Positions 35,103-43,272 of a DNA stretch of 48,918 nucleotides are shown one piece after another. The DNA is taken from positions 1 to 48,918 of the forward strand of contig JAHDIM010000008.1 in NCBI GenBank assembly GCA_020630805.1, in the 5' to 3' direction. The notes beneath the pieces were generated by a model that was not told the DNA's origin, made no database searches, and was given only the letters and a program-made list of their open reading frames with translations. Source of the stretch: Anaerolineales bacterium (GTDB lineage Bacteria; Chloroflexota; Anaerolineae; Anaerolineales; UBA6668). Numbering within the stretch: position 1 is the stretch's first letter; each line of letters begins with the position of its first letter. The translations under genes were made by a program, and so were the position numbers.

Positions 35103-35747
35103 ATGAGCTCCACACAAGTTAAGTCTGAGCCTAGTGGGTACAAGTACCCCAACAAATTCTTGCGCATTTATTTGCAGGCGCTTGAAGATGTGATGGGCAA
35201 GAATGGCGTAAATGCAATTTTGAATATCGCTGGCTTGCAGCATCTTATTGGTAACTACCCGCCAGACAATCTTGATAAAGAGTTCGACTTTACAGATTTG
35301 GCTGCATTGAACGTTGCACTAGAAGAGTTATATGGCTCTCGTGGCGGTCAAGGGTTGCAACTGCGCGCTGGACGTGCTGTGTTTGCGAGTGGCCTGCGCG
35401 ACTTTGGCCCGTTAGCCGGTGCTGGGGACTTGGCGTTCAAGGTGCTCCCCATGCACACCAAAATGAAGATCGGCTTACCTGCTGTGGCGACCATCTTCAC
35501 CCAACTAAGTGACCAAGTCAGTAAAGTTCACGAACACGATGATCACTACATTTACACGCTTGAACAGTGCTCAATGTGCTGGGGACGTGAAAGCGACAAG
35601 CCTGTATGTCATATTGCTGTTGGGATTTTGCAAGGCACCCTCAATTGGATCAGCGGTGGTAGTGACTTCAAAATTGAAATGACAGCTTGTAAAGCTTGCG
35701 GTGATGACATCGGTAAGCTGAAAATTTACAAGAAACCGCTTAGCTAG
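35103..35747 (+). CDS. V4R-like (4-vinyl reductase fold) hydrocarbon-binding domain protein
   Basis: A 214-residue protein. The C-terminal half has the pattern of V4R/heme-NO-binding-type domains: EQCSMCWGR (about 157-165), then KPVCHIAVGILQGTLNWISGG, and finally EMTACKACGDDIGKLKIYK. The C-M-C, G-x-L-x-W and C-x-A-C-G-D elements are the conserved Cys/Gly ones. V4R proteins often bind small hydrophobic or porphyrin-like ligands and pair with regulators or bacteriochlorophyll enzymes. The N-terminal half is helical. No phototrophy gene is nearby, so a pigment role is not supported. The phosphoribosyltransferase gene follows after 19 bases and may be cotranscribed. Confidence 0.68.
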   Translation: MSSTQVKSEPSGYKYPNKFLRIYLQALEDVMGKNGVNAILNIAGLQHLIGNYPPDNLDKEFDFTDLAALNVALEELYGSRGGQGLQLRAGRAVFASGLRDFGPLAGAGDLAFKVLPMHTKMKIGLPAVATIFTQLSDQVSKVHEHDDHYIYTLEQCSMCWGRESDKPVCHIAVGILQGTLNWISGGSDFKIEMTACKACGDDIGKLKIYKKPLS

Positions 35748-35766
35748 TTCCGCATCCACTTCTAAA

Positions 35767-36285
35767 GTGTCCCAGCCATTACGTCGCGAGTTTATCTCTT
35801 GGAAAGAGGTAGACAAGCTGATAGACATTCTCATTCCTCAATTTCGATACGAAATTGAAGCTATTGTAATTATTACCCGTGGTGGCATTGTGCCAGGCGG
35901 TATGCTCGCTGAAGCACTTGATGTCAAAGATATTTTGACGGCTGCAGTGCGGTTTCCGCCAAATAGCATTGGCACTGAAAAGCTTTACGTTTGGCCGGAA
36001 TTTTTGCAATTTCCAGACGATGAATTGCTAGCAGGCCGGCGCGTTTTAGTCGTCGATGACGTCTGGGGGAGTGGACGCACCAGTATTGCTGTAAAAGACC
36101 GGGTCTTAGGTGCCGGTGGCTTTCCAGAGTTATGTGTCATGCATTACAACCCGTATCGGTCTGTGTTTTCAAAAGCAGAACCAGACTATTACGGTGCCAC
36201 GACAGATGCTTATATCGTGTATCCGTGGGAAGTGGATCGGGGTATAGACCTGGCAGCATTTGATACACCACCAGGGATTAACTAA
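35767..36285 (+). CDS. Purine/xanthine-type phosphoribosyltransferase
   Basis: A 172-residue type I phosphoribosyltransferase. The PRPP-binding signature VLVVDDVWGSGRTS is at 93-106. An ITRGGIVPGGMLAEAL stretch at 36-51 forms the pyrophosphate loop, as in archaeal XGPRT-like enzymes. The exact base (xanthine, guanine or hypoxanthine) cannot be read. The start is GTG 35767; no ATG is nearer and no clear Shine-Dalgarno is visible. It would salvage purines alongside the guaB and purB genes elsewhere in the window. It is probably cotranscribed with the V4R-like gene. Confidence 0.82.
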   Translation: MSQPLRREFISWKEVDKLIDILIPQFRYEIEAIVIITRGGIVPGGMLAEALDVKDILTAAVRFPPNSIGTEKLYVWPEFLQFPDDELLAGRRVLVVDDVWGSGRTSIAVKDRVLGAGGFPELCVMHYNPYRSVFSKAEPDYYGATTDAYIVYPWEVDRGIDLAAFDTPPGIN

Positions 36286-36296
36286 CGCGTTATTGC

Positions 36297-36325
36297 TTGC
36301 GATTCACTCTAGAACTCTGTATACT
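36297..36325 (+). promoter_or_regulatory. Sigma70-type promoter of a candidate structured RNA / rpsU leader
   Basis: TTGCGA (36297-36302), exactly 17 bases, then TATACT (36320-36325). It lies 12 bases past the phosphoribosyltransferase stop. Transcription should start at about 36331-36333. Confidence 0.65.
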
Positions 36326-36326
36326 A

Positions 36327-36502
36327 AGCGCAAATCGTAGGCCAAAAGTCAAGCTCGCGTTTGTTAACGAGATTGGCGGTGTCGCAACACAAGACTTACT
36401 TATTGGAAATAGAGAATATCATTCGTCAAAAGTTGAATTGCTACTAAACTCTCTATGGAATGCTAAATTGCGGCGCCCGTATTAACGGTTGTGCCGTTTT
36501 TT
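36327..36502 (+). ncRNA. Candidate structured RNA (or attenuated leader of rpsU)
   Basis: A stretch of about 170 bases lies between a good promoter and an intrinsic terminator. CGCAA (36329-36333) and TTGCG (36468-36472) pair as a closing stem. Inside are three hairpins: GCCAA/TTGGC with an inner CTCG/CGAG (36341-36377), GTGT/ACAC (36379-36390), and ATAGAGA/TCTCTAT (36409-36456). A multibranched fold is thus possible. No conserved motif of 6S, SRP, tmRNA, RNase P or a known riboswitch is recognised. A 62-codon frame from TTG 36297 overlaps it but its codon use is unconvincing. It could be a free small RNA or a terminated leader of rpsU. Confidence 0.45.
36484..36502 (+). terminator. Intrinsic terminator ending the candidate RNA
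   Basis: AACGG and CCGTT form a 5-bp stem with a TTGTG loop, followed by nine consecutive Ts (counting the end of the stem). It lies 90 bases before the rpsU start. Confidence 0.75.
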
Positions 36503-36591
36503 TTTGCTAGCGCTTTTTATAGGGTGCTGGGCGTATTCAAAATAACAAAATGAATACAAAACATCCTTTACAAAAAAGGAGGTGAGTATAA

Positions 36592-36786
36592 ATGCCAACG
36601 TCAGTAAAATTACGACCAAATGAAACACAAGATCAACTCTTGCGCCGTTTCCGCAAGAAGGTTGTGAAGGCTGGTACGCTCAGTACCATTCGTCGCAAAC
36701 GCTGGTTCGTTTCAAAAAGCGAACTTCGCCGTATCAAGAAGGAAAAAGCGATTCGCCGCATGAAGCGTCGTCCAAATCGCAACTAA
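36592..36786 (+). CDS. rpsU: 30S ribosomal protein S21
   Basis: A 64-residue, very basic protein of normal S21 length. It begins TSVKLRPNETQDQLLRRFRKKV, which matches the S21 core, and ends in an Arg/Lys-rich helix (KKEKAIRRMKRRPNRN). S21 helps base-pairing of mRNA with the 16S 3' end during initiation. The strong AAAGGAGGTGA ribosome binding site at 36575-36585 supports the ATG. The candidate RNA with its terminator lies in front, and a hairpin and infA follow. Confidence 0.96.
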   Translation: MPTSVKLRPNETQDQLLRRFRKKVVKAGTLSTIRRKRWFVSKSELRRIKKEKAIRRMKRRPNRN

Positions 36787-36795
36787 GACTATTTG

Positions 36796-36826
36796 GTAAC
36801 GCTAAGTCATTTAGGCTTAGCGTTAC
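36796..36826. other. Perfect hairpin between rpsU and infA
   Basis: GTAACGCTAAG (36796-36806) and its exact complement (36816-36826) form an 11-bp stem with a 9-base loop. No T run follows, so an mRNA-processing or stability role is more likely than termination. Confidence 0.55.
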
Positions 36827-36864
36827 TAACTTATTCATTCATCAATTCAAGGAGAACGCCATCT

Positions 36865-37107
36865 ATGGCTGAAAAAATCGAAGTTGAAGGCACTATTGTA
36901 GAAGCTCTACCGGGAACACAGTTTCGCGTAGAATTGGAAAATGGACATGAGGTCTTGGCATACTTGTCTGGCCGCATGCGCAAATATTACATCCGTATTT
37001 TGCTTGGGGACCGTGTGAAGGTTGAAATGACACCATACGATCTCAACCGAGGCCGCATTACGTACCGCTTCCGCAAAGAAGCACAACGTCCTCCAGCCTC
37101 TGAATAA
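36865..37107 (+). CDS. infA: Translation initiation factor IF-1
   Basis: An 80-residue OB-fold protein with the IF-1 pattern: [53 protein letters not shown] and [10 protein letters not shown]-1 binds the 30S A site at initiation. It is about eight residues longer than usual at the C-terminus (AQRPPASE). AAGGAGAAC at 36849-36857 supports ATG 36865 over a GTG or other start upstream. It lies next to rpsU, separate from the usual spc operon, which is not visible here. A terminator follows at 37165. Confidence 0.97.
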   Translation: MAEKIEVEGTIVEALPGTQFRVELENGHEVLAYLSGRMRKYYIRILLGDRVKVEMTPYDLNRGRITYRFRKEAQRPPASE

Positions 37108-37164
37108 GCGGATATTTATTCTGAAACAAAATAATTCTTGCTTTATTCTTTGATTTGATGATTT

Positions 37165-37190
37165 AAGGTCGCCATCAGGTGGCCTTTTTT
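37165..37190 (+). terminator. Terminator of infA
   Basis: AAGGTCGCC and GGTGGCCTT form a 9-bp stem with two wobbles around ATCA, followed by six Ts. Confidence 0.88.
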
Positions 37191-37235
37191 ACTTAAATTG
37201 CTTTGGTTTGGATATTCAAACCTCTGGCTGCTTAC

Positions 37236-37264
37236 TTGCGTGAACGTCTTACGACTACTAAACT
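37236..37264 (+). promoter_or_regulatory. Sigma70-type promoter of the FHA gene, very short leader
   Basis: TTGCGT (37236-37241), exactly 17 bases, then TAAACT (37259-37264). Only ten bases separate the -10 from the ATG, so the leader should be about 3-5 bases. Confidence 0.55.
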
Positions 37265-37274
37265 TTAGTCTGAT

Positions 37275-39959
37275 ATGAGTTACGGAAAACTCAAGCTTAC
37301 CTTGCCAAATGGCACCCAACAAGAAGTCTCTTTGTTGACGCCAACGCTCACAATTGGCACTAATCCTAGCAATCGGCTGATGCTTGATTATCCAGGCATT
37401 GATAGTCGCCATGCGCGCTTGACGATCGAAGGCAATATTTTGCTCATCGAAGATCTAGGAAGCCGTGCTGGCGTTCGGATCAATAATCAGCTGATTCCGG
37501 CTTACCAGCCAAGCGTCATTATGGCTGGCAAACTGGTGCAAGTAGGGTCAGTTGCGTTTGTATATGAACCAACGCCAGTTAATATTGTCGCGGACCAAAC
37601 CAAACAGGCGCGCCAAGGTCTGTCTATCAAAGCGGCAAACGAGGCTGACAATGATGTTATTCATATTGATCCTCAGCACTCTGCGTTTAGCTTCTCACCC
37701 GGTAATCTAGATACGCTCCAACTCACGATCCATAATCCGAGTGATGAGCAAGATGAATTCCGAATTCGGATTTCAGGGCGACCTGCCGCATGGGCACACT
37801 TAGACCGTGAACGTGTGATCTTAGAGCCGGGGCAGTCTCGGGCTGTCACAATTACGTTCCAGCCGCCGCAGTCACCGCAATTACCAGCCGGGAAACATCG
37901 TGTCACGTTTTCTGCAATCTCGACGCGCAATCGGGTTGGGAAAAATACAGACACTATTATTGATATCAATCCCTATTCAAGCTTGAATATGCGGATTGAA
38001 GAAACCGACTTTGATGGGCGTTATCTAATCGTGCTTCAAAACTTGGGTAACTCTGCTGCGCGGTATGAACTTGTTCCGTCAGATGCTGAAAACACACTTG
38101 CCTTTAGATTTGATAACCGAGAGAACAGCATTGTCACCATTAGTCCGGGACAGACGCTACGCATCCCGCTGGAAGTAGAAGCTGCGGATCTGATAAGCGT
38201 TGGGATTGGCCGTGATGTCCCCTTCATTGTTACCGCAACGCCGCTTACATCTGGTGCCGAAGAGCGCACGGCGCGCAGTTCATTGGGGGTCTATCCAGCT
38301 GTGCCGCGGTGGATAGCGCTGTCATCACTGGGGCTGGTGACGTGTCTATGTCTGGGCTTTTTCTTAGCCTATTCCAGTTTGCTATGTACGCGTTTTGCTG
38401 CATTACCATTTTGTCCAGAACCAGAGAAACCAAATATTGTTTCGTTTGTGGCGTCCCCGCTAACCGTCGAGTCTGGACAGCCGGTAGCGTTGGCTTGGAA
38501 CGTGGTTAACGCAAATGTAATTACGATTAATCCAGAGCCGGGCTTTGTAGAAGCCGCACAAGGTGGGGTGACAGTTAATCCAACCGGCAGCACTTCGTAT
38601 GTCATTGAAGCCGCGAATGACTATGGATCGACCACGCAGCAAGTTATTGTTGAGGTGACAGGTCAAAGACCAGTCGTCAACTTCTTCAAGGCAGATCCAC
38701 CGGTTTATATTGAGGGACAACAGCAAAATGTCTTCTTGTCTTGGAATGTCCCAGGTGCAGTGGCCGTTCAAATTACAGGCCCTGGGGTGGACCCAGAACG
38801 GATTTATGAACCAGCAGCTACTATTGAACTCCCGAATGTCTCGGAACCGCGCGAATATAAATTGATTGCCACCAATGATGTTGGGACTGCTGAAGGGCTG
38901 CTAAATATTGTGCCAGTTCCTGCAAATTGCACAGTCAATGCAATTGATGGTACAAGCTTGGTTGACCTTGAATCTGGGCCAGATGCGAGTTATGCCAACG
39001 TGGCGGCCGTGCCAAGTGGTAGCTCAGTCAAACCGATTGGCCGAATTAATGGTGTTAATTGGGTGCGGGTCCAGGTTGGAAATGAAACAGGGTGGCTGCA
39101 GAACGTACAACTCGTCTGTGACGTGGATCTAAATGCGTTCCCAACCGTTTTACCGCAAGACGTTCCATTATTGCCTGCAACGCCCACGCCGACGAATACG
39201 AATACACCGTTGCCAACGTTTACGTTTACACCAAGCCCTGTCCCAACGGATACGCCAATTCCAACATCTACGTTCACAGCGCTGCCACCCACGGATACTC
39301 CAACGCCAACCGCAACGCTTGAACCAAGTGCAATTCCAACGGCAACGGATACACCGACGCCAACACCAACGGCGACACTAGTGCCTACGGCAACGCCCGC
39401 GACTAACTTTGCGGTCACGGCACCGAACATTGATGGTAGCTTTAGCCTTATTGAATGGGGCGATAGCAGTAATCAAGAGATCGTGCTTCCAAACGGGATT
39501 GTCAACTGGACGAACGACAACAATTTCTTGTACTTGCTAGTTGATGTGACCGCTGACGAAGTGCAAGACGCGCCGCAAGCAAGCGCACCGTTTGGGGATG
39601 ACGTTTGGCTCTTCTTTGATGTCAACGACAATCAGGTGATTGATTTTGCGCGCGATATTCGCTTCACACGAACCGGTGAACGCAGCTTCTTCGAGCAAGA
39701 TGGCTATAGTGTCGACTTACCGTCTAACTCGCAAATTGCCCCCGGATTTGGCGCGACACCAGCAAATACAACACCGCATCGCTATTGGGAAGTTGCGATT
39801 TCACTGGTAGACATTGAAGCGGCACCAGGTCAAGTTGTTCACATGGGCATTCGGGTTATGTCAGATAACCCAACCTTAGATGATGAATTGCCAGAAAATG
39901 CGCAAGCGGATTTCACCGACTACATCACCTTGCAGTTGGCAGTAGGGCCGACTGAATAA
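37275..39959 (+). CDS. FHA-domain transmembrane protein with Ig-like, SH3 and CBM9-like extracytoplasmic domains
   Basis: An 894-residue membrane protein. Residues 5-98 form an FHA domain (phosphothreonine reader) with the SRHARL motif at 44-49 and [11 protein letters not shown] at 61-71. Residues about 130-335 form two beta-sandwich (Ig-like) units. One membrane helix is at about 346-369. Outside lie two Ig-like repeats ([15 protein letters not shown] and [13 protein letters not shown]), an SH3b-like segment near 555-620 ending in [10 protein letters not shown], a Thr/Pro-rich stalk near 635-715, and a C-terminal CBM9/DOMON-like domain. This suggests an envelope protein that joins a cytoplasmic phosphopeptide site to an exterior binding head. 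Kinase and ligand are unknown. A terminator follows. Confidence 0.85.
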   Translation: MSYGKLKLTLPNGTQQEVSLLTPTLTIGTNPSNRLMLDYPGIDSRHARLTIEGNILLIEDLGSRAGVRINNQLIPAYQPSVIMAGKLVQVGSVAFVYEPTPVNIVADQTKQARQGLSIKAANEADNDVIHIDPQHSAFSFSPGNLDTLQLTIHNPSDEQDEFRIRISGRPAAWAHLDRERVILEPGQSRAVTITFQPPQSPQLPAGKHRVTFSAISTRNRVGKNTDTIIDINPYSSLNMRIEETDFDGRYLIVLQNLGNSAARYELVPSDAENTLAFRFDNRENSIVTISPGQTLRIPLEVEAADLISVGIGRDVPFIVTATPLTSGAEERTARSSLGVYPAVPRWIALSSLGLVTCLCLGFFLAYSSLLCTRFAALPFCPEPEKPNIVSFVASPLTVESGQPVALAWNVVNANVITINPEPGFVEAAQGGVTVNPTGSTSYVIEAANDYGSTTQQVIVEVTGQRPVVNFFKADPPVYIEGQQQNVFLSWNVPGAVAVQITGPGVDPERIYEPAATIELPNVSEPREYKLIATNDVGTAEGLLNIVPVPANCTVNAIDGTSLVDLESGPDASYANVAAVPSGSSVKPIGRINGVNWVRVQVGNETGWLQNVQLVCDVDLNAFPTVLPQDVPLLPATPTPTNTNTPLPTFTFTPSPVPTDTPIPTSTFTALPPTDTPTPTATLEPSAIPTATDTPTPTPTATLVPTATPATNFAVTAPNIDGSFSLIEWGDSSNQEIVLPNGIVNWTNDNNFLYLLVDVTADEVQDAPQASAPFGDDVWLFFDVNDNQVIDFARDIRFTRTGERSFFEQDGYSVDLPSNSQIAPGFGATPANTTPHRYWEVAISLVDIEAAPGQVVHMGIRVMSDNPTLDDELPENAQADFTDYITLQLAVGPTE

Positions 39960-39985
39960 ATATTGACCTGACGAACATAAGAATC

Positions 39986-40019
39986 AAAAAAGCGGATGCA
40001 AACGAGCATCCGCTTTTTT
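39986..40019. terminator. Bidirectional terminator between the FHA and FAS1 genes
   Basis: A perfect 14-bp stem (AAAAAAGCGGATGC arms) with a 6-base loop has an A run on one side and a T run on the other, so it works on both strands. It separates two convergent genes. Confidence 0.93.
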
Positions 40020-40045
40020 ATTTATCACTATTCTGCTTGCAGTTG

Positions 40046-41242
40046 TTATGGAACCAATACGGTATCAATAACGTGAATACGACCATTGCCTGCAAAAACA
40101 TCAGCATCAATTACGGTTGCGCCATTGAGTTGCAGGAGGTTGTTATTCAAGCTAGACGTTAGTGGGCCACTTGCAGTTGGCAGTGTCCCAAGCTGGGCGA
40201 CTTCTCCTGAGCTTAGGTTACCAGCAACAACGTGATATTGAAGCACGCGGCGCAATTGTTCTGGACTAGCCAGTAGCGCTTCAAGTGTCTCTGGTGGCAG
40301 TTTTGCAAACGCATCATCGGTTGGTGCAAAAATAGTTAGGGGGCCAGGGCCTGCCATTACATCTTGTAAATCTGCAACGCGCAACGCTGTGGAGAGTGTA
40401 TCGAAATTTGCATTACTCGCGAGTAACTGTGTGATGCTCGCGTTTGCAGGCACGCTTCCTTGCATATTCTGCGCCTGATCTGGATCATTAATGATGGGCA
40501 TTGTTGAGGCTGGTACGCCAGCAACATTGAGCACTTGACCAGTGCGGACAAAATTCGGATTTTCTTGTAATGCAGGATTGATGGCCAATAATTCGTCTAG
40601 GCTCATGCCAAAGCGGCGGGCAACTTTCCAAAGCCATTCACCAGGTTGAACAGTGTAGGTTGTACCTGACGTAACAGGCGCTGGAACTGGCGCTTCAACT
40701 GGGGCCGGCGGCGGAGCTGGAGCACTTGGACTTAGGACTACATTCACTACATGGATAATGCCGTTAGCTGCTTCCAAATTAGATTGCAGGAGCTGGCCAT
40801 TGTTGACGAGCAGAACGCCATCTTTGAAAGTCAAAAACAATGGTTGGCCGCTTTGACTAGTCAAAGTCTCTGATGTCGAAAGTGCATGTAAGTCGTACTT
40901 TCCAGAAACCACATGTAACGTCAGCGCATTGTAAAGGGCTGTTGGGTCAGCTAATAGGGAGTCCAAAGTGCCTGCGGGGAGTGCATTGAACGCGCTATCG
41001 GTTGGCGCAAAAATAGTCAGGTTCCCTGGTGACTCAATGGCACTGCTGAGGTTAGCTGCCTCTAGGGCTTGCAGCAGAATTGTAAAATTGCCTTGATACC
41101 GAAGGACATCTCCAATGGTTGCACCAGTGACCTGTTGTTCGACGATCACGACATCTTGACGGGGCAAAGTTGTCGCTGCCATCCCCAAAACAACAAGCGC
41201 TGCGGCAATATTTCGAAACCATTTACTACGAATAAAATTCAT
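40046..41242 (-). CDS. Secreted FAS1-LysM-FAS1 protein
   Basis: A 398-residue exported protein. The N-terminus (residues 1-30) has basic residues and a hydrophobic segment AAALVVLGMAATT; a signal anchor or uncleaved signal is possible. Two fasciclin (FAS1) domains lie at about 40-172 and 265-398; both carry the NLTIFAPTDSAFNALP or PLTIFAPTDDAFAKLP motif and the later HVV and NGxIHVxxxVL pattern. Between them, at about 195-242, is a LysM peptidoglycan-binding repeat (YTVQPGEWLWKVARRFGMSLDELLAINPAL) flanked by Pro/Ala linkers. FAS1 domains mediate adhesion and LysM would tether it to the wall. FAS1-LysM-FAS1 order is unusual. Confidence 0.9.
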   Translation of the reverse strand: MNFIRSKWFRNIAAALVVLGMAATTLPRQDVVIVEQQVTGATIGDVLRYQGNFTILLQALEAANLSSAIESPGNLTIFAPTDSAFNALPAGTLDSLLADPTALYNALTLHVVSGKYDLHALSTSETLTSQSGQPLFLTFKDGVLLVNNGQLLQSNLEAANGIIHVVNVVLSPSAPAPPPAPVEAPVPAPVTSGTTYTVQPGEWLWKVARRFGMSLDELLAINPALQENPNFVRTGQVLNVAGVPASTMPIINDPDQAQNMQGSVPANASITQLLASNANFDTLSTALRVADLQDVMAGPGPLTIFAPTDDAFAKLPPETLEALLASPEQLRRVLQYHVVAGNLSSGEVAQLGTLPTASGPLTSSLNNNLLQLNGATVIDADVFAGNGRIHVIDTVLVP

Positions 41243-41311
41243 TGTTTTTCTTCCCTTAGGCTGTGTATTAAATTGTAGCAGGTTAGGGAATTCTAACCTT
41301 AGAAAAGGGGA

Positions 41312-41851
41312 TTAATGTCTGTTGTCAGCGGCGATGAGAATCTTATAGTCCTCTTCGTAATTAGGGGGGAATGCATCCGGTACGGATTGGTGGTTTGCCA
41401 CTAGCCAAACGACTTTTTCACTGGCATGCTTGGCCTGAATTTGTTCTGCACCCCATGCCGGATGACGCTCAGCACAGATAAACGGGCGCTGCCAGCGTTT
41501 AGCAGTTTTAGCGGGTAGTTGCCCCCATAATTTGCATTGACGTGCAAATAGCTTTTTGCCAATAACGATCCAAACACGATCGAACAAAGTAAGTGGCAAA
41601 CGGGCTTTACCACAATCGTGCAGCAGTGCGGCTTGCTGCAACTCGCCGTCGGCTTGGCTAGCTAAGACATCTTGCCAGACGCACCAAGCGTGATATTGCT
41701 CGTCACGGCTGAGTTGGCGAAAGACGCTAAATAGCTCTGGCCCCAATATTGCTAAGACATTAGCAACTTGATCGGTATTCAATTCCGCTGTTAGGGCTTG
41801 AAAGAATTGTCGAACCCGGTAGAGCGGCGTAAAGCGAATGCGTTCATTCAT
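41312..41851 (-). CDS. HD-domain phosphohydrolase-like protein
   Basis: A 179-residue protein from ATG 41851; a TTG four codons earlier is less likely. The metal-binding HD core is ALLHDCGKARLPL at about 75-88, with a His in the earlier DEQYHAW segment and further ones in ICAERHPAWGAEQI and VANHQ, matching an H-HD-H-H-type arrangement typical of the superfamily. HD proteins hydrolyse phosphate esters, including nucleotides, but the substrate cannot be predicted. It is divergent from DUF951 with an 85-base gap that could hold both promoters. The start lacks a Shine-Dalgarno. Confidence 0.8.
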   Translation of the reverse strand: MNERIRFTPLYRVRQFFQALTAELNTDQVANVLAILGPELFSVFRQLSRDEQYHAWCVWQDVLASQADGELQQAALLHDCGKARLPLTLFDRVWIVIGKKLFARQCKLWGQLPAKTAKRWQRPFICAERHPAWGAEQIQAKHASEKVVWLVANHQSVPDAFPPNYEEDYKILIAADNRH

Positions 41852-41924
41852 AAATACAAGCAAAAAAATGCACTAGGGCTTGTAGTGTATAGCAGACTTG
41901 TCTCCGAAACCAGCTACTTTGTCC

Positions 41925-41930
41925 TATAAT
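41925..41930 (+). promoter_or_regulatory. -10 element of a leaderless DUF951 transcript
   Basis: A consensus TATAAT lies only six bases before the ATG, so the first transcribed base would be the start codon itself. A weak TTGTCT lies 21 bases upstream and no good -35 at 17 bases is found. Confidence 0.6.
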
Positions 41931-41936
41931 CAGTCT

Positions 41937-42140
41937 ATGCCAATTGATGTCCAAGTCGATGATATTGTGCAAATGCGCAAACAGCACCCCTGCGGCAGCT
42001 TTGAATGGAAAGTTACGCGAATTGGGGCTGATATTGGCTTGGAATGTTCAACGTGCGCGCGCCGTGTTTTGCTTCCGCGAAGCAAGTTTGAAAAGCGCCT
42101 CAAAAAAGTCCTCAATCGTGAAGTTGATCTAGGTCGCTAG
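41937..42140 (+). CDS. DUF951 domain-containing protein
   Basis: A 67-residue protein that is the DUF951 domain end to end: VDDIVQMRKQHPCGSFEWKVTRIGADIGLECSTCARRVLLPRSKFEKRLKKV. C19 (in HPCG), C37 and C40 (in ECSTC) are the conserved Cys residues, so it may bind a metal. DUF951 is common in Firmicutes and Chloroflexota; its function is unknown, but it is often encoded near rpsF/ssb genes in Firmicutes. I use ATG 41937 because it fits the family N-terminus; an in-frame upstream start at 41898 does not. The GNAT gene follows nine bases later. Confidence 0.93.
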   Translation: MPIDVQVDDIVQMRKQHPCGSFEWKVTRIGADIGLECSTCARRVLLPRSKFEKRLKKVLNREVDLGR

Positions 42141-42149
42141 TGTCTTATT

Positions 42150-43118
42150 ATGACAGTTGCAAGTGTACCGCGCTCGTCCCAGAGTGTGATTCGGCCCGTC
42201 AACCTCAACCGTGACCTTCGGCATCTCGCGAATCTAATTGAATTGTGTTTTGCAGACACGCTAGATAGTGCTGGGCGGCGCTATCTGGAAGAAATGCGCA
42301 TGCTAAGCCGGAGCGGGCCAGTCTTATGGCTCATGAATGCGTTTGGCGAAGCACTCAACTGGCAGCAAGGCTATGTCTGTGTCGATGATGGCAAGCTCAT
42401 TGGAAACGTAGGCGTGCAACCAGCAAGCAGCAACGGCACTGCGTGGCTCATCGCCAATGTCGCCGTCCATCCAGACCATCGGCGGCGGGGGATTGCGCGA
42501 CAGTTGATGTCTGCGGCAATTGATACGGTGCGTAAACACAACGGTAAAGTCATTACATTACAAGTCGATGACTACAACACTGGCGCGATTGCTTTGTATG
42601 AGCAGCTAGGGTTCGAAAATCTAGGTGCCTTTACGACATGGGAAAGACGCAGCTACAGTGTTCCCGCATGGCGTTTCCCTAAAAAATCTGGATTGCGCCT
42701 CTTGCAACGTCAAGATTGGCAAGCCGAATATAACTTTATCCGGACGCAGCGACCGCAAGGTGCAAACTGGATGTATCCATTGTCTAAGTCGCAGTTCAAG
42801 CCATCGTTTCAACGCTCATTCAAGAACTGGTTTGGTGGCTCTTCGCAAGAGCGCTGGGGTGTTGGTTCTCATGAGAATATTGAAGGCTGGATGCAGCTGC
42901 GATTTAATGCCAACGCTGCGACACATATGCGCATTATTGTGAATCCACAATACGAAGACTTTCTGCTGCCGAGGTTTGTGGTTCGAGGTTTACGGCGAAT
43001 TGGCTCTCGTTCGTGGTCTGTTCGTATGGAATACCCGAAAGATCGTGGGACAGATACGTTCTATCAATATCGGTTTGAGCCAACGCGCACCCTGACCTGG
43101 ATGCGGTTGTGGCTATAG
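42150..43118 (+). CDS. GNAT-family N-acetyltransferase
   Basis: A 322-residue protein. Residues about 15-165 are the GNAT fold, with WLIANVAVHPDHRRRGIARQLM carrying the acetyl-CoA loop (HPDHRRRGIA at about 111-120) and TLQVDDYNTGAIALYEQLGFENLG as the last strand-helix unit. Residues 170-322 form a second half without clear sequence motifs, possibly a degenerate GNAT-like domain, as in long two-lobed members of the family. The acceptor is unknown. It follows DUF951 by nine bases and is probably cotranscribed. Confidence 0.9.
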   Translation: MTVASVPRSSQSVIRPVNLNRDLRHLANLIELCFADTLDSAGRRYLEEMRMLSRSGPVLWLMNAFGEALNWQQGYVCVDDGKLIGNVGVQPASSNGTAWLIANVAVHPDHRRRGIARQLMSAAIDTVRKHNGKVITLQVDDYNTGAIALYEQLGFENLGAFTTWERRSYSVPAWRFPKKSGLRLLQRQDWQAEYNFIRTQRPQGANWMYPLSKSQFKPSFQRSFKNWFGGSSQERWGVGSHENIEGWMQLRFNANAATHMRIIVNPQYEDFLLPRFVVRGLRRIGSRSWSVRMEYPKDRGTDTFYQYRFEPTRTLTWMRLWL

Positions 43119-43213
43119 GCAGCACGTGGGCGAACTGCTTACGTTTCTTTTACATTTTTCCTCTACACTGAGAATACGCTGCGGCTAGTTGTGTCGCATT
43201 CACATATAAGAGC

Positions 43214-43236
43214 AATGCTGACTGACAGCATTTTTC
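43214..43236 (+). terminator. Terminator-like hairpin before the J-domain gene
   Basis: AATGCTG and CAGCATT form a perfect 7-bp stem with a 5-base loop followed by TTTT. It lies about 95 bases past the GNAT stop and 37 before the next ATG. Confidence 0.6.
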
Positions 43237-43272
43237 TATACCTGCGTTATTCCAAATTGACTTTACACCTGT

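Noticed and set aside
35103-35747. Bacteriochlorophyll biosynthesis (BchJ) role for the V4R-like protein
   Set aside because: No photosynthesis genes nearby; V4R domains occur in many unrelated regulators.
36297-36485. 62-codon frame over the candidate RNA
   Set aside because: It starts with TTG inside the -35 element, has no ribosome binding site and shows no family pattern.
38990-39430. 146-codon frame on the minus strand, Gly/Val-rich
   Set aside because: It is the complement of the Thr/Pro stalk of the FHA gene and has no start signal or family match.
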